Source: Polyangium jinanense
Lineage (GTDB): Bacteria > Myxococcota > Polyangia > Polyangiales > Polyangiaceae
Reading direction: 5' to 3'
NCBI RefSeq assembly: GCF_028435365.1
Contig: NZ_JAGTJJ010000006.1
Location: 1-64,000 of the forward strand
DNA length: 64,000 bases
Position numbers and translations under genes: made by a program. Positions 9,401 through 17,145 of this stretch are shown piece by piece. Positions within the stretch are counted from its first letter, which is position 1. Every line of letters starts with the position of its first letter. The notes beneath the pieces were generated by a model. The model saw only the letters and a program-made list of their open reading frames with translations. It searched no databases and was not told the DNA's origin.

Positions 9401-10077
9401 CGCCGCCGATCGTCACGATCGATCCGATCGGCAACCCCGTCGTGCTCCTCTCGACCGGTGATCAGGAGACGTTCACGTCGAGCGCGGGCGTGCAGACGCG
9501 CGCCTGGTCGATCCGCGAGGAGCTCACCGGCTCGGGCACGTTCGTCACGAAGACCAACTGGGTCATCCCCTTCGAGAACGGCGTGCGCGTGACCGGCCCG
9601 ATCTCGCTCTTCAACGGCGTCGCCTACTTCTCGACGTTCACGCCGACCGGCCTGCAAGGCAACGCGTGCGCCGATGGCTACGGCGCCGTGTGGGGTGTCG
9701 ACTACTACCGGAAGAATGCTTGCAGTGCCAACGGTCCCACGCCGCCGACGGACTGGCCTTGCCCGCGGTACGTGCAGGATCCGGTGAACGCGCCGCAGAC
9801 GTTGAGCTACTTCGAGAACCAGCCGCCCGGCACGGTCGTGTTCGGCGTGGCCGTCACGCAGACGCCGAGCTGCTACGGGGAGCTCAACTTCGCCGACCCC
9901 GCGTTCGGGGCGATGACGGCCGTGAGCAACTCGACGGCGGGCGAGTTCCAGCTCGTTTTCCAGACCGGCCAGGGCGGCACGTCGAGCGAGAACTCGAAGA
10001 CGAACACCGTGACGAAACGCCTGCCGCCTCCGCGCACCTCGGTGAGGATCGACTCGTGGGGCCTCGTCCTCGAGTGA
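6436..10077 (+). CDS. pilY1: PilY1-type pilus tip adhesin with vWA domain
   Basis: A 1213-residue exported protein. A signal peptide (cleavage near AEA, residues 27-29) is followed by a von Willebrand A domain whose MIDAS motif DTSGS is at residues 45-49. The second half is the PilY1 beta-propeller, with blades marked by segments such as VLFAATTDGQLHAFK, VAAGGPGGSFYYALDV and VGDADGTLYRIDL. In known systems PilY1 sits on the minor-pilin complex at the pilus tip and acts in adhesion, motility and surface sensing, often with calcium bound in an Asp-rich loop; an Asp/Asn-rich stretch DDGNNDVKE is present here. It ends the pilin series and is coupled (GTGA) to a small lipoprotein. Long ORFs on the opposite strand are shadows. 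Confidence 0.9.
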   Translation: MRTLTRVLSPPIAAATLLSIASFAPVAEAQIDINPPLPNVLLVIDTSGSMENMASGKRPEEAGATCVPGTATPLNRWATLVTVLTGTIQNFSCFAQDRSSTSFLNEFTLPSGPEPYDSKYYLPFHRILSNGCTYGPGSMGPAWWDWPANALKTHAWNNTNQACASPGFQQANDGLLDTYRDRVRFGLMTFDTLPDPGTGASGSVPTPNDGTKGMWSYYPNWSSGGSPADGNPPNCANQPFEVGARNPAAPPWEGRLLGFGAHDAPIAQVQQTNDRIQASLLAMRPYGATPIAGILADARDYLINDGSDDPATGKPFGPKNDPYFAGQCRNQFIILLSDGEPNLDLRESCATGNGKCPYARPHEIAHQLATLSNPIKTFAIGFGLSQAGGTDCSTLTQNDIVSPGGLCSNATGTLKACCTLSRIAYEGGTTRAFFANDLPTLKTALDQVLAVVSSGSTSRTLPVFSTASATSQGNAQAKGYQFVTSFDAPVGSLWTGNLERKRYICENQSGVLKPVLASIEPAKGDDFEANLNTNTPGRKFFTLVGPQANGQIHSRRSLRPDVTTDDGLGLYGGASTGLLDGASFASTLAATPPALDIPSSPVPDACKVIAGSGASASTCADTVIRWEVGMPGVPQSRYGNSFGSIYHASPVTMGAPNEYLRDESYAAFAADPVIKKRPLVLFAATTDGQLHAFKVASNDPADTQRVDTLENNELWSFLPPHVLPGLLATYGRQAFLLDGSPVVKDVIFQRTRAQAQAGAAGSQWRSVLVAAGGPGGSFYYALDVTKPAEPQFLWQLSTNTNGEPLFGATTIKPAIATIAVDDGNNDVKEVAVAILPGGTTTLASGSCPRLKSATKVSSSDAYQPKVSGDVVRCWHDANGRVGAARSLSVVRLDTGELLMNFRGKADDGPVLPSTKVKENSFDSPVTGIPVPYPAQPGQVSDRIYVGDADGTLYRIDLTSPKPDKWTVDLAWDAYSFGNDTAATRQPIETPPIVTIDPIGNPVVLLSTGDQETFTSSAGVQTRAWSIREELTGSGTFVTKTNWVIPFENGVRVTGPISLFNGVAYFSTFTPTGLQGNACADGYGAVWGVDYYRKNACSANGPTPPTDWPCPRYVQDPVNAPQTLSYFENQPPGTVVFGVAVTQTPSCYGELNFADPAFGAMTAVSNSTAGEFQLVFQTGQGGTSSENSKTNTVTKRLPPPRTSVRIDSWGLVLE

Positions 10078-10592
10078 ACCACGCGCTCCTCTGCGCCGCC
10101 GCGGCGCTCGTGCTGCTCTCGGCTTGCCGCGGGAGTGACGAACGCCGCGCGCCCACCGGCGCCCCCTCCGCGGCCCCGGCCCCGCGTCCCGATCAGCTCG
10201 CGCCCGGCGAGCTCGCCGAGGGCACGGTCGATGCGTTTGGGCTCAAACTACCGCGCGCCATGACGGTCACCGCGCAGTTCCCAGACGCCTTCTTCGCCCG
10301 GGGCAGCCTGCGCGCCGAGGACGTCGCGACCTACGTGAAAGAGCGCGTCGTCGCCGAGCGTGTCGAGTCGGCTCCGCCGAAGACGATCTTCCACGGCGCG
10401 ACCGCGAAGTCCGCGCCCGCGCCCGCGCGTGTCCTCGGCATCGAGGTCCTCAAGCGGGACGATCACACCGAAATCGTCGTGCGCGACGTGACCCGCCCCC
10501 CCGCGAAGGATGGCCTGACCGAGGAAGAGCGGTGGCGCGAGCTCGGCCTCACACCGCAGGGACAACCCCTCGACCCCACCAAGCTCGAATAG
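10074..10592 (+). CDS. Small lipoprotein coupled to pilY1
   Basis: A 172-residue predicted lipoprotein. The signal sequence ends in LLSAC with Cys at about residue 18, followed by an Ala/Pro-rich linker and a compact domain containing LKLPRAMTV and a strand-rich middle part. The GTG start overlaps the pilY1 stop by four bases, so it is co-translated with the pilus tip adhesin. I do not recognise the domain. Its position suggests a partner for PilY1 export, assembly or outer-membrane anchoring, which is inference only. No heme motif (CxxCH) is present. Confidence 0.75.
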   Translation: MNHALLCAAAALVLLSACRGSDERRAPTGAPSAAPAPRPDQLAPGELAEGTVDAFGLKLPRAMTVTAQFPDAFFARGSLRAEDVATYVKERVVAERVESAPPKTIFHGATAKSAPAPARVLGIEVLKRDDHTEIVVRDVTRPPAKDGLTEEERWRELGLTPQGQPLDPTKLE

Positions 10593-10622
10593 GCTTTCCG
10601 GCCCGATGCGCGGCGCGTCATC

Positions 10623-10645
10623 GATCGTGCAAGCTGCGATCGTGC
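10623..10645. repeat. 8-bp direct repeat upstream of gcvT
   Basis: GATCGTGC occurs at 10623-10630 and 10638-10645 in the 126-base gap between the pilus operon and gcvT. It may be a regulator site. No glycine-riboswitch core could be recognised in the gap. Confidence 0.3.
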
Positions 10646-10718
10646 GTCCGTGCTGGACCGTACCGGACGACCATCGACTTTGACCCCGAATCGGACTACA
10701 TCGCGCGGGGTGTCGACC

Positions 10719-11834
10719 ATGGATCAGCCCCAGGTACCGCTTCGCAGGACCCCTCTTTACGATGAGCACGTCGCGCTCGGCGGCCGCCTCGTGCCCTTCG
10801 CGGGCTGGGAAATGCCCGTGCAGTACAAGGGCGTCACGGAAGAGCACCGCGCGGTGCGCACGGCCGTGGGGATCTTCGACGTCTGCCACATGGGCGAGCT
10901 CGTCCTTTCCGGCGACTACGCGGCGGACGTGGTCAACTACCTCATCACGAACGACGCGAAGCGCCTCATGGACGGACAGGCGCTCTATACCGTCGCGTGC
11001 AACGACGCGGGCACGATCCTCGACGACCTCATCGTCTACCGCGTGTCGCAGACCAAATGGCTCATCGTCTGCAACGCCTCGAACCGCGACAAGATGGCTG
11101 CGCATTTCCGGGCCGCCGCGGTGAACCACTGCGACTTCGACGACGCCTCCGATCGCACGGCGCTCATCGCGCTGCAGGGCCCGAAGGCCCTCGCGCTGCT
11201 CGCGCAGGCGGGCGGCGACGGCCCTGCGCTCGCGGAGCTGCCGGCCTTCCACTTCCGCGACGCCACGCTGGCGAACGTCCCGTGCACGGTGGCGCGCACG
11301 GGTTACACGGGTGAGGACGGCGTCGAGATCTTCTGTCCCACGGACGGCGCGGCGCAGCTCTGGCGCGCCCTCGTCCAGCTCGGCGGCCCGCTCGGCCTCG
11401 AGCCGGCCGGCCTCGGCGCGCGTGACACGCTCCGCCTCGAAGCGCGCCTCTCGCTCTACGGAAACGAGATCGACGAGACGACGAACCCGCTCGAAGCCGG
11501 CCTCAGCTGGGTCGTCAAGCTCGGCAAGGGCGACTTCGTGGGTCGCACGGCGCTCGAGCGCTTCAAGGCTGCGGGCCTGACGCGCAAGCTCGTCGGCTTC
11601 GAGATGACCGGCCGCGGCATCGCGCGGCACGGCTACCCGCTCCTCGACAAGGTGGGGATCAAGGTCGGCGTGTGTACGAGCGGCAGCCCCGGCCCCACGG
11701 TCGGCAAGAACATCGGCCTCGGCTACCTGCCCACGTCGCTCGCCGAGGTGGGCACATCGTTCGAGGTCGACTGCCGCGGCCGCTCGGTGAGCGCCGTCGT
11801 GGTGAAGACTCCGTTTTACAAGCGTTCGTCGTAG
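10719..11834 (+). CDS. gcvT: Glycine cleavage system T protein (aminomethyltransferase)
   Basis: A 371-residue protein of normal length for GcvT. It transfers the methylene group from the aminomethyl-lipoyl arm of GcvH to tetrahydrofolate, releasing ammonia. Family features: the N-terminal TPLYDEHVALGGRLVPFAGWEMPVQY, here given only by position (about residues 11-36), the central ARTGYTGEDGVEIF, and the C-terminal RHGYPLL and GYLP segments. The start at 10719 aligns with the family; an upstream in-frame extension of 23 residues is unlikely. gcvH follows after 38 bases and gcvPA after that, so the three form an operon in the common T-H-P order. Confidence 0.95.
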   Translation: MDQPQVPLRRTPLYDEHVALGGRLVPFAGWEMPVQYKGVTEEHRAVRTAVGIFDVCHMGELVLSGDYAADVVNYLITNDAKRLMDGQALYTVACNDAGTILDDLIVYRVSQTKWLIVCNASNRDKMAAHFRAAAVNHCDFDDASDRTALIALQGPKALALLAQAGGDGPALAELPAFHFRDATLANVPCTVARTGYTGEDGVEIFCPTDGAAQLWRALVQLGGPLGLEPAGLGARDTLRLEARLSLYGNEIDETTNPLEAGLSWVVKLGKGDFVGRTALERFKAAGLTRKLVGFEMTGRGIARHGYPLLDKVGIKVGVCTSGSPGPTVGKNIGLGYLPTSLAEVGTSFEVDCRGRSVSAVVVKTPFYKRSS

Positions 11835-11856
11835 CGGAAGCGTCGTAGCAGGGGAC

Positions 11857-11863
11857 AGGAGAG
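11857..11863 (+). promoter_or_regulatory. Ribosome binding site of gcvH
   Basis: AGGAGAG lies nine bases before the ATG at 11873. Confidence 0.6.
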
Positions 11864-11872
11864 AGCCTTCGT

Positions 11873-12274
11873 ATGAGCAGCAATGATGTTCGTTCGGATC
11901 GTCGGTACAGCAAGGATCACGAGTGGGCGAAGGAAGAGAACGGCCGGGTGCTCGTGGGCATCACGGCGTACGCCGTGGAACTGCTCGGTGACATCACGCT
12001 CGTGAACCTCGACGTGAAGGTCGGCGAGACGGTCACCCAGGGCAAGGCCTTCGGGACCATCGAGAGCGTCAAGTCGCTGAGCGACCTCTTCGCCCCGGTG
12101 AGCGGGAAGGTCGTGCAGATCAACCAGCTCCTGGAGCAGCAGCCGGAGAAGGTGAACGAGGATTGTTACGACCTCGGGTGGATGATCGCCGTGGAGCCCT
12201 CCGATCCGAACGAGCTCAATGGCCTGCTCGACGTCACTGCCTATACTGAGCTGCTGAAGACCGCCGGCCACTGA
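11873..12274 (+). CDS. gcvH: Glycine cleavage system H protein (lipoyl carrier)
   Basis: A 133-residue lipoyl-carrier protein, standard length. It shuttles the aminomethyl intermediate between the P, T and L proteins. The start of the fold YSKDHEWAK is at residues 12-20 and the lipoylation site is Lys67 in GTIESVKSLSDLFAP. It lies between gcvT and gcvPA on the same strand with short gaps (38 bases each side), consistent with one transcript. No gene for lipoate attachment or the L protein is nearby. Confidence 0.96.
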   Translation: MSSNDVRSDRRYSKDHEWAKEENGRVLVGITAYAVELLGDITLVNLDVKVGETVTQGKAFGTIESVKSLSDLFAPVSGKVVQINQLLEQQPEKVNEDCYDLGWMIAVEPSDPNELNGLLDVTAYTELLKTAGH

Positions 12275-12312
12275 GACGGGCCGCGGCCTCCTCATCATCT
12301 CTCTCCACACCC

Positions 12313-13671
12313 ATGCGATACCTCCCTCATACGCCCGAGGAGATCGCTTCGATGCTGGAGGCCGTCGGCCTGCCGTCGCTCGAGGCGCTCTACGAATCGA
12401 TCCCCGCACGCGCCCGCTACGATCGCCCGCTCGACCTGCCCGCGCCGGTCGACGAGCCGTCGCTCATGCGCCACCTCGAAGAGCTCGCCCGCAAGAACCG
12501 CGCGGCCGGCATGCTCTCGTTCCTCGGCGCCGGCGCGTACGAGCATCATTTCCCGCCCGCCGCCGACCAGCTCATCCTGCGCAGCGAGTTCTACACGGCG
12601 TACACGCCGTACCAGCCCGAGGTCGCGCAGGGCACGCTGCAGGTCATCTTCGAGTTCCAGACGATCGTCAGCGAAATCTTCGGCCTGCCGCTCGCGAACG
12701 CGTCGATGTACGACGCCGCGAGCGCGGCCGCCGAGGCCGTGCTCATGGCGCGCAGGCTCGTCGGGCGCGAGCACACGGTCATCTCCGCGGGCATCCACCC
12801 CGAGTATCTGGAGACGATCGAGACGCACGTGCATAGCCTCGGGACGGGCAAGGCCTCGCTCACGACGGTGCCCCTCGCCGCTGACGGCGCCGCGGACGTC
12901 GATGCGCTCGCGGCCGCGATCACGCACGAGACCGCGTGTGTCGTCGTCGGGTACCCGAACTTCTACGGCTCGATCTGCGATCTCCGGAAGGTGGCCGAGG
13001 CCGCGCACGACAAGGGCGCACTCGTGATCACGGCGACGCAGGATCCGTATGCGCTCGCGCTTCTCGAGTCGCCCGGCGCACTCGGCGCCGACATCGCCGT
13101 GGGCGAGGGCCAGCCGCTCGGCCTCCCGCCGCAGTTCGGCGGCCCCGGCGTCGGGCTCTTCGCGTGCCGCGACGACCGCAAGTACCTCCAGCAGATCCCC
13201 GGCCGTATCGCCGGCGAGACCGTCGATAAAGCGGGCAACCGCGGCTACGTGCTCACGCTGTCCACGCGTGAGCAGCACATCCGCCGCGAGCGGGCCACGA
13301 GCAACATCTGCACGAACAGCGGCCTCTGCGCGACCGCGATGACCATCAAGATGTGCATGCTCGGCAAGAAGGGTTTCGTGGAGGCCGCGCGTCAGTGCCT
13401 CGCCAAGGCCGAGTACCTGAAGCAGGCGATCGCGGGCCTCGAAGGCTACTCGCTGCCGTACCGCGCTCCGACCTTCAACGAGTTCGTCGTGCGCGTGCGC
13501 GGCGGCGACGCGAAGAAGGTCTGCGACACGCTCGCCGCGCGGGACATCATCCCCGGCTTCGACCTCGGCCGCGTCAGCGCCGATCGGAAGGGCGAGCTGC
13601 TCATCGCCGTGACCGAGCGCCACACGCGTGCGGACCTCGACCGGCTGGTCGAGGCTCTCGCGTCGATCTGA
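12313..13671 (+). CDS. gcvPA: Glycine dehydrogenase (decarboxylating) subunit 1
   Basis: A 452-residue protein matching the N-terminal half of the P protein, as in organisms with a split GcvP. Characteristic segments are MRYLPHTPEEIASML at the start, QPEVAQGTLQVIFEFQT (near residues 98-114) and the GLPPQFGGPGVG loop. The PLP-binding lysine resides in subunit 2 (GcvPB), which is not encoded here: the next gene is on the other strand 17 bases later. The gene should work only with a GcvPB encoded elsewhere. No Shine-Dalgarno is obvious before the ATG, but the N-terminus fits the family exactly. Confidence 0.94.
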   Translation: MRYLPHTPEEIASMLEAVGLPSLEALYESIPARARYDRPLDLPAPVDEPSLMRHLEELARKNRAAGMLSFLGAGAYEHHFPPAADQLILRSEFYTAYTPYQPEVAQGTLQVIFEFQTIVSEIFGLPLANASMYDAASAAAEAVLMARRLVGREHTVISAGIHPEYLETIETHVHSLGTGKASLTTVPLAADGAADVDALAAAITHETACVVVGYPNFYGSICDLRKVAEAAHDKGALVITATQDPYALALLESPGALGADIAVGEGQPLGLPPQFGGPGVGLFACRDDRKYLQQIPGRIAGETVDKAGNRGYVLTLSTREQHIRRERATSNICTNSGLCATAMTIKMCMLGKKGFVEAARQCLAKAEYLKQAIAGLEGYSLPYRAPTFNEFVVRVRGGDAKKVCDTLAARDIIPGFDLGRVSADRKGELLIAVTERHTRADLDRLVEALASI

Positions 13672-13687
13672 GGAAGCCCCCCAAGCT

Positions 13688-14278
13688 TCAGAAGAACCGC
13701 GGCGACGGCCCGAACGAGGCCGTCGCCGCCGGCGTTTGATGCGCCGGATACGGGTTCGGCCACGCGTCGAGCATCGACTGCCGGTAGATCGTCAGGCGCA
13801 GGAAATCGATGCCGGCGAACGCGCCGAACGCGAGCGCATCGCCCGTCCCGTAGAGCCCTTGCACGCCGATCGAAAAGCCGAGCGGCAAGCCGAGCGTGAG
13901 GCCCCCGGCCACGCCGCGCGAGTAGGTCCCCCAGAGCCTCTGGTAGCCGCCCACGTCGACCGCGACGCCGACCTTGCCCGCCTGAAAGCCGTGCGTGGCG
14001 AAGCGCGCGAGCAAGGACAGGTCGAGGCCCTCGTCGACCACGGGCGTGAGCCGCGCGAGTCCGCCGACGATGAACGATCCGTCCGGCGTCGTGCCCACGC
14101 CGTAATCGATGTTGAAGGCCGCGCGCGGCGCGAGCGCCGCCGTCCCCTCTTTCCACGCGAGCGCCCCTGCCCCCGCGAACGCCCACGCCGACGCGTCGGC
14201 CCGCGCGACGTCCGGCGCGAGCGCGACCCCGAAGGCGAGCGCGACTCCGATCCACGAAGCTTTCACGTTGCGACGCAC
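13688..14278 (-). CDS. Exported barrel-like protein of unknown function
   Basis: A 196-residue protein with a signal peptide ending near VARADA (about residue 27). The mature part is rich in Gly, aromatic residues and alternating strands (for example YQRLWGTYSRGVAGGLTLGLPLG), suggesting a small outer-membrane barrel or barrel-like protein. The start is a GTG preceded by an AGGTG-type ribosome site; alternatives downstream cannot be excluded. It converges on gcvPA and follows the lipase gene on the same strand with a 10-base gap, so those two may be cotranscribed. No homologous family is recognised. Confidence 0.6.
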   Translation of the reverse strand: MRRNVKASWIGVALAFGVALAPDVARADASAWAFAGAGALAWKEGTAALAPRAAFNIDYGVGTTPDGSFIVGGLARLTPVVDEGLDLSLLARFATHGFQAGKVGVAVDVGGYQRLWGTYSRGVAGGLTLGLPLGFSIGVQGLYGTGDALAFGAFAGIDFLRLTIYRQSMLDAWPNPYPAHQTPAATASFGPSPRFF

Positions 14279-14288
14279 GAACCCGCAC

Positions 14289-15002
14289 CTAGCACGTTTT
14301 TCTGCGGCGGCCGAGGATCCGCCGCTCGACGATCCGCGCGACCTCCTCGTCGAAGAGCACCGTGTTGTGCCCTTGGCCTTCCATCACGATCACCTCACCG
14401 CCGGGCAGGGCGTGTGACACGGGCGAACGCAGGACGGCGTCCGCCCTTGCGATGATCGAGAGGTGCGGGACGTTCGCCGTGGCCGACGCGGCGAGACGGA
14501 TCCTGCGCAGGACCGCGCTGTCCGGTGCGAGATCACGCGCCGCGCCGAACCCGAGCGCGCTCGCCCCGACGACGCCCGCGAACGGGCTCGCCATCGAGAT
14601 CGTCTGCACGACCCGCGCATCCCCCGCCTCCTGCGCGTAAAACCGCGCCACGACGCCGCCGAGGCTGTGCCCCACGAGGTGCAGGCGCGCCGCGCCGGGC
14701 AGCTCCGCGGTGAGCGCCGCGAGCCGCTCGGCGAGCTCCTCGACGCCCGGGCCTGGCGGATACGTCATCGCCGCGGCGTGCACGCCCTTGTGACGCGTGA
14801 TCGCGCGGCGCATGGGGCGGAGCCCGCCGGCCGTCGCGAAGAGGCCGTGGAGGAGCACCACGACGTCGTCACCGTCCTGTACCTCGGCATGCGGCGCGGC
14901 TCCCTCGAGATCGTGCCGCAGGAGCCACGCCTGCCGCCCGAACGCGAGGGCCTCGCGGCCCGCGTTCACGAGCGCGCGGGCCCAGAAGGGACGATCCGCC
15001 AT
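14289..15002 (-). CDS. Alpha/beta-hydrolase, lipase/esterase type
   Basis: A 237-residue hydrolase. The oxyanion segment HGLF is at residues 52-55 and the nucleophile elbow GHSLGG centres on Ser113; a late His in GQGHNTVLF completes a plausible triad. The combination HGLF...GHSLGGVVARFY resembles PGAP1/triacylglycerol-lipase-like enzymes, acting on lipid or ester bonds. No signal peptide is evident, so the enzyme is probably cytoplasmic. It lies between the barrel-like protein and a GT-C-like membrane protein on the same strand. Substrate is unknown. Confidence 0.8.
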   Translation of the reverse strand: MADRPFWARALVNAGREALAFGRQAWLLRHDLEGAAPHAEVQDGDDVVVLLHGLFATAGGLRPMRRAITRHKGVHAAAMTYPPGPGVEELAERLAALTAELPGAARLHLVGHSLGGVVARFYAQEAGDARVVQTISMASPFAGVVGASALGFGAARDLAPDSAVLRRIRLAASATANVPHLSIIARADAVLRSPVSHALPGGEVIVMEGQGHNTVLFDEEVARIVERRILGRRRKTC

Positions 15003-15036
15003 GCCGCGAGGATGCCACGGACGGCGCCCGTGATCT

Positions 15037-17055
15037 TCAAGGTCGTACGAGCCACGCGTGGAAGCTCCGCCACGCGTTTTGCTTCGCCGTGATCTTCACG
15101 GAATCACGACCGCCGATGGAGGAAAGCGGGACACGCGCCTCGAACCAAGTCGCCTCGTCCCGCATGGGAATCTCCACGGTTTGCGTGCCTCCCCCGAGGG
15201 GCTCCCCGTGCACGACGTGCTCGATCTGGAGCGTGATCGGTCCGCCTCCATCGGTCCGGAGCACGAGCGTCGCGGGGCCTCGCGCGACGTGCGGCGTGAC
15301 GCGAAACGACTCGCTTTGCCCCTGCGGGATGATGCGGCCTGCGTCGAACCGCGCATGCCCGGCCGCGTCGCGCAACGTCGCGCCGATCACCCACCCGGCC
15401 TGCGGCCGCGGGAACGTGTATCCGTGCGCCCGTTCGTCCACGAGATCCGCGACGTCGACCTCGAAAACCGAACCCGCCCGCGTCTCGTCGCTCGCCGCTA
15501 GCGTGGACCAGTCCGCCGCGTACACGACCTTCTCCGGCGCGGCGCAGATCACGTTGTCCTCGATCTGCACGGAAAACATTTTCTGCCCAAACGATCGAGC
15601 GAGGTCGGGGAACCAGCCCGGGTAGATCGCCATCACGTCGGGCCGCTCGCTCGCCGGCATCCGCTCGATGAGCTCGACGATCGCGGGGATCCCGTGCACC
15701 GAGGCGCGGGCGAAGGGCAGGTCGTGATAACCGCCGAGGCCGAGGCCATCGAGCGCCGAAATACCCGAGAGGTAGGGGATCGCGCCCGCGTCACCGACGA
15801 GGACGCGAAGCGGACGCGGCGAGAGCGCGGCGAGGCGACGAGCGACCTCGGCTTGCTGCTGCTCGATGTTGCCCGAGGCGCGGGCGAAATGATCGATCTG
15901 CCGCGGAAAAAGCCGCGCAGGCGCGAGCGTGGTGACGAGCGCAAGCCCGACCCCGAGCGCACGAAGCACACGCCCCCGTCGCATCAACTCCGCTGCGCCG
16001 AGCGCCGCGGCGACGAGCAGGAACAGGAGCGAAGGCACCGCGTACCGGAAGTTCTGGTACCGCGCCGTCGTGTTCAGCGACACGAGCAGGAGCATGCCGA
16101 TCGCGCCCGCGACGAGCGGAATCGCGAGGAGACGCGTGCGCCGCGCGAAGGCCGCGACGAGCGCGAGGAGCGGCACGACGAACGAAAACGATGGGCCCCC
16201 GAGCGCCACGTCGAACGCCTGCGCCCGCAGCACGGCGAGGTTCTTGATCACCTCCACGGCCGCCTCGATCGGCGTGAGATACGGGTTCGTCCCGACGAGC
16301 TTACGGACGGCGCCCGCCTGGCTGATTTCCCCGGTGAACACGAGGTTCGCCGACGCCTGCGCGGCCAAGAAAAACACCATGGGCCCGAGCGCTCGGAGGA
16401 GCGAAGGCACCGTTCCGAGCGAACGCGCGCCGTACACGACAGCCACGCCGAGCGGCCCGACGAGCGCCGCGGACTCGGGCCGTGTGGCCACGAGGAGCGC
16501 GCCCCAGAGCCCGGCGCGGAGCTGCGCGGAGGGACGCTCGTTCGGCGACGCCGTCGTCGCGCGCCGCGCCGCAACGAGCAGGCGTCCGAGGATCCCGGCG
16601 AAGAGCGCGGTCTCCATGCCCGCGTACAGGCTCCAATCGACGAGCGGCACCGCGAGGAGCAGGGGTGCCGCGATCCAGGCTGCACGTCGCGGCGCGCCTT
16701 CGAGCAAGGCTCGCACCGAGCGGCACAGATCCCACAAGCACACGCATGTGATCGCGGCCGCGAAGTACGAGAGCCGCGCGCCTCGCAGGCCGAGCGCCCA
16801 CGCAGGCGCGAGCACGAGCGGATACGTGAGGCTCGTCCCGCCCGAGGAGTACCCGTTCTCGGGCAGCCACGCGAACGGATGGCCGAGCGCCGCGGACCGC
16901 GCGAATCCGTAGTGGATGTAGACGTCGTCGAGCGGGACCGGGAACACCCCGTCCGTCCGTTCGAACCCGGGCAGCCAGAACGCCAGGCCCACAGCGATCA
17001 CGAGGATCGCCGCGAAGACCGGAAACAGCGCGGGCTCGCGGGGCCTTTTGACCAT
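15037..17055 (-). CDS. Polytopic membrane protein, GT-C glycosyltransferase-like
   Basis: A 672-residue protein with about ten predicted membrane helices in the first ~450 residues and a ~200-residue soluble C-terminal domain. The first extracytoplasmic loop carries the acidic pair in VPLDDVYIHYGFAR, the position of the catalytic carboxylate in GT-C (ArnT/PMT-like) transferases that use lipid-linked sugars. The following LPENGYSSGGTSLTYP also resembles this group. The C-terminal part contains a beta-rich region possibly binding carbohydrate. Proposed role: transfer of a sugar to a lipid or protein on the outer face of the inner membrane. A TAGTCC box six bases before the ATG suggests leaderless transcription. 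Substrate unknown. Confidence 0.65.
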   Translation of the reverse strand: MVKRPREPALFPVFAAILVIAVGLAFWLPGFERTDGVFPVPLDDVYIHYGFARSAALGHPFAWLPENGYSSGGTSLTYPLVLAPAWALGLRGARLSYFAAAITCVCLWDLCRSVRALLEGAPRRAAWIAAPLLLAVPLVDWSLYAGMETALFAGILGRLLVAARRATTASPNERPSAQLRAGLWGALLVATRPESAALVGPLGVAVVYGARSLGTVPSLLRALGPMVFFLAAQASANLVFTGEISQAGAVRKLVGTNPYLTPIEAAVEVIKNLAVLRAQAFDVALGGPSFSFVVPLLALVAAFARRTRLLAIPLVAGAIGMLLLVSLNTTARYQNFRYAVPSLLFLLVAAALGAAELMRRGRVLRALGVGLALVTTLAPARLFPRQIDHFARASGNIEQQQAEVARRLAALSPRPLRVLVGDAGAIPYLSGISALDGLGLGGYHDLPFARASVHGIPAIVELIERMPASERPDVMAIYPGWFPDLARSFGQKMFSVQIEDNVICAAPEKVVYAADWSTLAASDETRAGSVFEVDVADLVDERAHGYTFPRPQAGWVIGATLRDAAGHARFDAGRIIPQGQSESFRVTPHVARGPATLVLRTDGGGPITLQIEHVVHGEPLGGGTQTVEIPMRDEATWFEARVPLSSIGGRDSVKITAKQNAWRSFHAWLVRP

Positions 17056-17061
17056 CGAGCC

Positions 17062-17067
17062 GGACTA
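17062..17067 (-). promoter_or_regulatory. TAnnnT-like box for leaderless start of the GT-C gene
   Basis: On the minus strand TAGTCC ends six bases before the ATG at 17055 and no Shine-Dalgarno is present, so transcription would begin at or beside the start codon. Confidence 0.45.
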
Positions 17068-17133
17068 ACCACGAAAAACGAGGTGCCGGAAGCGCTGATC
17101 GCTCGCCCTACGGCGCACCGCGCTTTCCGCGCG

Positions 17134-17139
17134 TATGCT
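17134..17139 (+). promoter_or_regulatory. -10 box for leaderless TPR gene
   Basis: TATGCT is followed by six bases and the ATG at 17146. No ribosome site is present. It faces the divergent box at 17062-17067. Confidence 0.55.
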
Positions 17140-17145
17140 TCGCGC

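Noticed and set aside
6310..9657. 1115-codon open frame on the minus strand
   Set aside because: It is antisense to pilY1 over its full length, is Arg/Asp-rich low-complexity with no motif, and reflects high-GC codon bias.
10593..10718. Glycine riboswitch upstream of gcvT
   Set aside because: I could not find the conserved riboswitch core in the 126 bases; only a short direct repeat is visible.
10248..11630. Minus-strand frame opposite gcvT
   Set aside because: gcvT is certain; the frame is an Arg-rich shadow.
16950..16980. TTCGAAC stretch reminiscent of a tRNA T-loop
   Set aside because: It lies inside the GT-C-like coding sequence and no cloverleaf can be drawn. No tRNA was found in the window.
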